Assembly: GCA_030655735.1 (NCBI GenBank)
Contig: JAUSPK010000196.1
Coordinates: 1-28,852, forward strand
Direction: 5' to 3'
From: Syntrophales bacterium
GTDB lineage: Bacteria; Desulfobacterota; Syntrophia; Syntrophales; UBA2210
Length of the DNA stretch: 28,852 nucleotides
Positions 24,826 through 28,852 of the stretch are shown one piece after another; position 1 is the stretch's first letter, and each line of letters begins with the position of its first letter. Below the pieces are notes generated by a model. It saw only the letters and a list, made by a program, of their open reading frames with translations. It searched no databases and was not told where the DNA came from. The translations under genes were made by a program, and so were the position numbers.

Positions 24826-24923
24826 CAAATTCAACATTTTGGAATAAAGCAATTCTAGTGCCAAACGGGCATTTAAGTATAAGAGTTTAATATAATTGTT
24901 TTATGTACAAATTGAACATTTTG
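24826..24923. promoter_or_regulatory. Paired 16-bp sites flanking the amtB promoter
   Basis: CAAATTCAACATTTTG (24826-24841) and CAAATTGAACATTTTG (24908-24923) differ at one base and start 82 bp apart, on either side of the sigma-54 promoter. The inner copy sits in the inverted repeat TCCAAA...TTTGGA (24824-24843), at the predicted RNA start. They do not match the usual NtrC site. They may bind an unidentified regulator of amtB or of the divergent gene. Confidence 0.5.
24848..24863 (-). promoter_or_regulatory. Sigma-54 (-24/-12) promoter of amtB-glnK
   Basis: On the minus strand the sequence is TGGCAC-TAGAA-TTGCT, an exact match to the sigma-54 consensus TGGCAC-N5-TTGCW. Transcription should start near 24837, leaving a leader of about 40 bases before the amtB ATG. 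Such promoters need an NtrC-type activator, as is usual for ammonium uptake genes. Confidence 0.85.
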
Positions 24924-25116
24924 CCAGCAATACGACACGGTATCCATAAATAGAATAACCCACAATATTGTAAGATTCCATCGTATTTGTTATGCGGGAT
25001 AGAATAGTTTGAGAAAGTTTGATATTATAACAAGAGTTTCTACAGCGTGAATGAAGCGGGAGCGTAGCGGAAATTATTTTGGGATTATACCACCTCCGGT
25101 GGGGGGACTGCCATTG

Positions 25117-28100
25117 ATGAATCAACTTATTTCGAAAGTTCTGTTTGACAAAAAGGACCATGAACTGCTGGTTATCGTCAATGAGGTCCTGGGCCGGGAC
25201 AAATCGCGCGAACATCTGAAGAATCTCCTGAATCCCTATCTCCACCCGCATGGGATCAAAGAGATGGCGGCATCGAAGGAACTGCGAATCGCCTACGCGG
25301 TCATCCACCTCCTCAATTCCCTGGAGGTTGGCAAGGCGGAGGATCGTCTGAGGGCCCTGCGTTCCCTGCGGGATGATGTGCTCTACAGCGCCCAGACCTT
25401 CCTCCACAGGAATACGGCGAGGGTCCTCCTGCAGATCATGAAAAAACTGATACAGGCCCGCGGGGACTACCGCCGGCAACTGGAACTGGCGCATGATTTT
25501 CGCATGGCGGCGTCGGGGAAACCCCGTATCGTACGGGAGCAGTTGAAGAGGTATCACCTGCTTGAAATGCCGGAGGAATGGAATCAGATCGCGATCGATG
25601 ATCATGTCCACGACGTCAATACGAAGGGACGGAAATCCCCCACCCACTTGATTATGGATGCGTGGATCAAGGGGATCCGAAGACTCAAGGTGATCTACTA
25701 TAATCATGTAAGCGCCGATGTCGCCGGGGAACTGCTGGAGGCGGCCGAGATTATGGGGATCAGGGTGAGGATCGGTGTTGAATTTCCCGCGAGATTTTAC
25801 GACCGGTATGTCCAGTTCATATGGGCGCCGCGCGGGCTCATCGACGCGCAGGACTATCTGAATTTCCTGAAGGACGGGGCGGTTGAATCCTTCATGGCGG
25901 AGGGGTGGAAGATCTCGGACTATCAGCGGCGGTACGTCATGGCGATGCTGGAAGAGTTTAACAACCGACACCGGTACGCCATAGAAGATACCTACGGATG
26001 TATCCCCCCCTCCCTGGGGCGTGATGAGTTTCTCTCGTTTGTGGGGGCCGGGCAGGCGTCGTTGCTGCACCTGGCCGAATTTGTGTATATAAAGATGCTG
26101 CCCGTCATGAGAGACCATGTCACCGGCCTGCGGAAGCGCTATGCCAAGGCCGGGCCTGAAGAACGTGAACGCATGACGGCCATGGTGGAGGAACTAAATG
26201 GGCTGGATTCGGAGGCGATCGTGGAGAGGTACCTTCGTCCGGCAAAAAACCCTTCTGTCCCGGATCCCCATATACCGTCCGACGGGGAGGATGTCCCGGA
26301 GCTGTTGAAACTGTCGCCTCGGGAACTGCTCGAACGGCTGGGCCGTCTCAATGCAGGCTACAGCATCACACTTTCCCTTGGTGGCCTGGGCGTCGAAGAT
26401 GTTATTGAACTCCTCTATGACTGCCAGGGCCTCATAACGCATCTGGAGGTATTCAACCTCAAGGATTACATGACAGGGAAAGTGGTCCATGACGCCATGA
26501 TCAATGACCTGCAGATGGCTATCAATGAGGATAACGTTATCGTATTGAAGCGCATTATACGCGAGGCTATCAGAAACGTGAGCGACGAGAATCCCGCGAG
26601 GATCGATACGCTGACGAGGATCCTGCGTGACATATCCACATTTCGATCATATTATAAGGGTACGCTTCTCAAAAGCCGTGTTGGTAGCGATTCCAGCGGG
26701 CGTTCGCATCATCTGTACGGGATGGGACTTGCCATTCAAGACACCCTCCCCCGCAGGGCGCAGAGAGAGATACGCAAGGCATCCCCCTCATCCCGTCTTA
26801 CCGTTCCCCTGCACAACACGGTCTATCTGCGTGCGAGCTACCTTCCGCGCACGGACTCCGGCCGGGTGGCAGGTGTCCTGTCCCGTATGGCAGAGCGCCT
26901 TCCCGGCCTGCGAACTGTCGGGAAGAGGCGTGTGGAGGACTGGGAGATCGAACGGTACTCCACCCGCATAGCGACTGCGGGGAATGTGGTCGCACTGGGC
27001 GGATTCGACGAAAAGGGAACTAATGAACTTTCTCTTGAGCCCCCGAATGTGCGGGAGACCCGGACGGCGCCGTCATGGGGATATTTGAGCAGCGGCCTGA
27101 AAAACTGGATCAAGGTGCTGATCGGGTTTGTCCCGGCCTTCCTCACCTTTTACCTTACGAAGGACTGGTGGTTCCTTGCCTGGTTCGGTGCCTTTATCTG
27201 GTTCGGGATCACGGGGGCGCGCAACATCATCCAGTCTGTCCTGGGCGGCGGCGGTATCCGCAGGTCCCCCCTGCTGAAATGGAACGATTATGTCAGCTGG
27301 GACCGCCTGACGGATTCTCTCCTCTTTACTGGGTTTTCCGTTCCCCTCCTCGATTACGTGGTAAAGACCCTTCTGCTCGACAGGCTGTTTGGCATCACGA
27401 CGGCTACCAGCCCCATTATGCTGTACACGGTGATAGCCCTGGCAAACGGGCTGTATCTCTCGGCACACAATATCTTCCGGGGCCTGCCCCGGGGTGCGGC
27501 CTTCGCAAACCTCTTCAGGACGGTCCTCTCTATCCCCCTTGCCGTTGTCTTCAGTATGGTAGCGGGCGACATACTCTTCGCGAGCGGTATCGCGGATGCC
27601 AATGCCGTTCTCCAGAAATGGGCGGCCGTGATCTCCAAAGGCGCGTCTGACTGTGTGGCCGGTTTCATAGAGGGGCTTGCCGATCGGTACCATAATATCC
27701 GTACCCGTAGGTGGGACTACCGAAGCAAGCTTGCTCAGTTGTTTGATACGTATACCGATCTGGAACTCCTGTTTCCCGAGGCTGATGTATGTGAGATGCT
27801 CGAGTCTCCCGAAAAATTCGTACGTGCCGTGAAGACCAAGGCACAAAATCTCGAGAAGGTAGTCATCATAAACGCGCTCGATCTGTTGTATCTCTGGATG
27901 TACCAGCCTCGTGCCGGGAGCGCGCTGCGCGCGATTGTACGGGCAATGTCATCCGAGGAGCGCCGGATCTTTATCCGCGCTCAATCGGTGCTTGCGATGA
28001 ACAGGGAGATAAGCCAGCTGTTTGTCGATGGGCTTGTGGGAAAAAACTTTTCGAAGGCGCTCTCTTTTTATCTGGATCGTTCGGGTGAGTACCTGAAGGA

Positions 28101-28119
28101 CATACAACGGATGGCATAA
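25117..28119 (+). CDS. 1000-residue membrane protein of unknown function with a PHP-like motif set
   Basis: I do not recognise this family. Residues 1-150 are helical and charged. Residues 158-225 look like a PHP (polymerase/histidinol phosphatase) metal site: DDHVHD (His163, His165), GRKSP then an IKG turn, YNH (Asn196-His197 where PHP proteins have Asp-His) and GIRVRIGVEF (Glu222). A second block at 414-455 has SITLSLGGLGVEDVIELL and EVFNLKDYMTG. Residues 660-825 contain about five membrane helices (666-682, 685-700, 735-757, 766-785, 802-822), and the last 175 residues are soluble. The ATG at 25117 is preferred, with GGGGGGA 9 bases upstream; an ATG at 25051 would add 22 unremarkable residues. 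A small hairpin, CCACC-tcc-GGTGG (25090-25102), sits just before the start. It is divergent from amtB and runs into a glycerophosphodiesterase gene 19 bases on. Confidence 0.85.
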   Translation: MNQLISKVLFDKKDHELLVIVNEVLGRDKSREHLKNLLNPYLHPHGIKEMAASKELRIAYAVIHLLNSLEVGKAEDRLRALRSLRDDVLYSAQTFLHRNTARVLLQIMKKLIQARGDYRRQLELAHDFRMAASGKPRIVREQLKRYHLLEMPEEWNQIAIDDHVHDVNTKGRKSPTHLIMDAWIKGIRRLKVIYYNHVSADVAGELLEAAEIMGIRVRIGVEFPARFYDRYVQFIWAPRGLIDAQDYLNFLKDGAVESFMAEGWKISDYQRRYVMAMLEEFNNRHRYAIEDTYGCIPPSLGRDEFLSFVGAGQASLLHLAEFVYIKMLPVMRDHVTGLRKRYAKAGPEERERMTAMVEELNGLDSEAIVERYLRPAKNPSVPDPHIPSDGEDVPELLKLSPRELLERLGRLNAGYSITLSLGGLGVEDVIELLYDCQGLITHLEVFNLKDYMTGKVVHDAMINDLQMAINEDNVIVLKRIIREAIRNVSDENPARIDTLTRILRDISTFRSYYKGTLLKSRVGSDSSGRSHHLYGMGLAIQDTLPRRAQREIRKASPSSRLTVPLHNTVYLRASYLPRTDSGRVAGVLSRMAERLPGLRTVGKRRVEDWEIERYSTRIATAGNVVALGGFDEKGTNELSLEPPNVRETRTAPSWGYLSSGLKNWIKVLIGFVPAFLTFYLTKDWWFLAWFGAFIWFGITGARNIIQSVLGGGGIRRSPLLKWNDYVSWDRLTDSLLFTGFSVPLLDYVVKTLLLDRLFGITTATSPIMLYTVIALANGLYLSAHNIFRGLPRGAAFANLFRTVLSIPLAVVFSMVAGDILFASGIADANAVLQKWAAVISKGASDCVAGFIEGLADRYHNIRTRRWDYRSKLAQLFDTYTDLELLFPEADVCEMLESPEKFVRAVKTKAQNLEKVVIINALDLLYLWMYQPRAGSALRAIVRAMSSEERRIFIRAQSVLAMNREISQLFVDGLVGKNFSKALSFYLDRSGEYLKDIQRMA

Positions 28120-28138
28120 GGATTCGAGGCACAGGCAT

Positions 28139-28852
28139 ATGGCACTCATTATAGCCCACAGGGGAGCGCGCAGTCTCGCCCCCGAAAACACCCTGGCGGC
28201 GGCCCGCGCGGCCCGGGAGGTGGGTGCCGATCTCTGGGAAACGGATGTGACGGTTACGAAGGGCGGCGAGCTCGTGCTCCTGCACGATGAGTCCCTGGCC
28301 CGCACCACCGACGTTCAAGACCGTTTTCCGGACCGCGAACCGTGGCACTGCTTCGCCTTTACACTGGATGAAATCCGCTTGCTGGATGCGGGTTCCTGGT
28401 TTGTGAAGACCGATCCCTTCGGCCGGATCGCGGCGGGGGAGGTTAGGCAGGAAGACCTGCCCCTCTACCGCGGTGAGAAGATCCCCACACTGCGCGAGGC
28501 CCTACAGTTTACACACGACACCTCCTTCCCCGTTAATCTGGAATTGAAGGCTCTCCCCCCGGCCCTGGAGGGGTTCCCCCTTGTTGAACGGGTCCTGGCG
28601 ATGATCGATGCCCTCGCAATAGACCATGGACTCGTCAGGATTTCTTCCTTTTATCATGAATGGCTACGTGAGATTCAGATGCGAACCCACGGGGTTGCGG
28701 TCCAGGCCCTGATCGGCGATTCCGAGGCGGATCCCCCGGACTGGGACGGAGATCTGGAATTTGGAACGTACAACGTCCGCAGCACCCTGATAAACGATGG
28801 GCAGATACGTCTGGTATCACAAAGGGGCATATCCCTGTATCTCTTCACCGTG
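28139..28852 (+). CDS. Glycerophosphodiester phosphodiesterase, 3' end beyond window
   Basis: Hydrolyses glycerophosphodiesters to glycerol-3-phosphate and an alcohol. Open for 238 codons to the window edge. The GDPD-family signatures are at the start: HRGARSLAPENT (His7, Arg8), WETDV (Glu34, Asp36, metal ligands) and LLHDESLARTT (His49). The middle keeps IPTLREAL and VNLELK (a further metal-site glutamate). No signal peptide is visible, so it is probably cytoplasmic, like UgpQ. GAGG lies 9 bases before the ATG. It follows the 1000-residue membrane protein by 19 bases and is very likely co-transcribed, hinting that the pair acts on lipids or lipid head groups. Confidence 0.93.
   Translation, partial: MALIIAHRGARSLAPENTLAAARAAREVGADLWETDVTVTKGGELVLLHDESLARTTDVQDRFPDREPWHCFAFTLDEIRLLDAGSWFVKTDPFGRIAAGEVRQEDLPLYRGEKIPTLREALQFTHDTSFPVNLELKALPPALEGFPLVERVLAMIDALAIDHGLVRISSFYHEWLREIQMRTHGVAVQALIGDSEADPPDWDGDLEFGTYNVRSTLINDGQIRLVSQRGISLYLFTV

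Noticed and set aside
24986..25050. Sigma-70 promoter for the 1000-residue protein gene
   Set aside because: TATTAT-like -10 candidates exist, but no -35 box with acceptable match lies at 16-18 bases, so no site is called.
24901..26118. 405-codon open frame on the minus strand
   Set aside because: It is opposite the start of the 1000-residue protein gene, lacks motifs, and would begin deep in that gene and end in the A/T-rich promoter region.

Overview
The window comes from a Gram-negative bacterium, probably a member of the Desulfobacterota (former Deltaproteobacteria). This is inferred from Kdo-modifying and lipopolysaccharide-type genes, a sigma-54 promoter in front of an ammonium transporter, an oxygen-sensitive type of PurF, and dispersed G/C-rich repeat elements. 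There is no rRNA, tRNA, CRISPR array or insertion sequence, so the taxonomic call rests on gene content and style only. Almost all of the window is housekeeping biosynthesis. Fifteen genes lie on the minus strand (1-24797) and two on the plus strand (25117-28852). The first and last genes run off the window.

Left end (1-5579). A KdnA-like PLP aminotransferase (3' end missing) follows an iron-type alcohol dehydrogenase. Together they resemble the two-enzyme route that converts Kdo to 8-amino-Kdo for lipopolysaccharide. Upstream lies a repeat-rich gap, then a large protein that joins a degenerate RecA/KaiC-like domain to a PEP-synthase-type nucleotide-binding domain but lacks the catalytic parts of PEP synthase. 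5636-11498: carA, guaA and carB are packed together in that transcription order, giving carbamoyl phosphate for pyrimidines and arginine, and GMP. 11744-17245: aspS, purF, dapF and purQ. 17263-22907: purL, glmM and a membrane-anchored metallophosphoesterase. PurL carries two N-terminal PurS-like repeats, while the glutaminase PurQ is a separate gene 17 bases downstream.

Right end (23211-28852). amtB and a P-II gene form a nitrogen-responsive unit behind an exact sigma-54 -24/-12 promoter. The P-II protein has Glu at the usual uridylylation position (Tyr51). Divergent from amtB is a gene for a 1000-residue membrane protein of unknown function with a PHP-like motif set, followed after 19 bases by a glycerophosphodiester phosphodiesterase (3' end missing).

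Many of the encoded enzymes use glutamine or ammonia (CarA/CarB, GuaA, PurF, PurL/PurQ, AmtB/P-II, possibly AspRS through Asp-tRNA(Asn)). The window is therefore largely a nitrogen-assimilation and nucleotide-synthesis neighbourhood. The least understood items are the 1000-residue protein, the KdnA/KdnB-like pair, the PEP-synthase-like fusion, the tandem PurS-PurL architecture, the variant P-II, and two families of inverted-repeat elements in the gaps.
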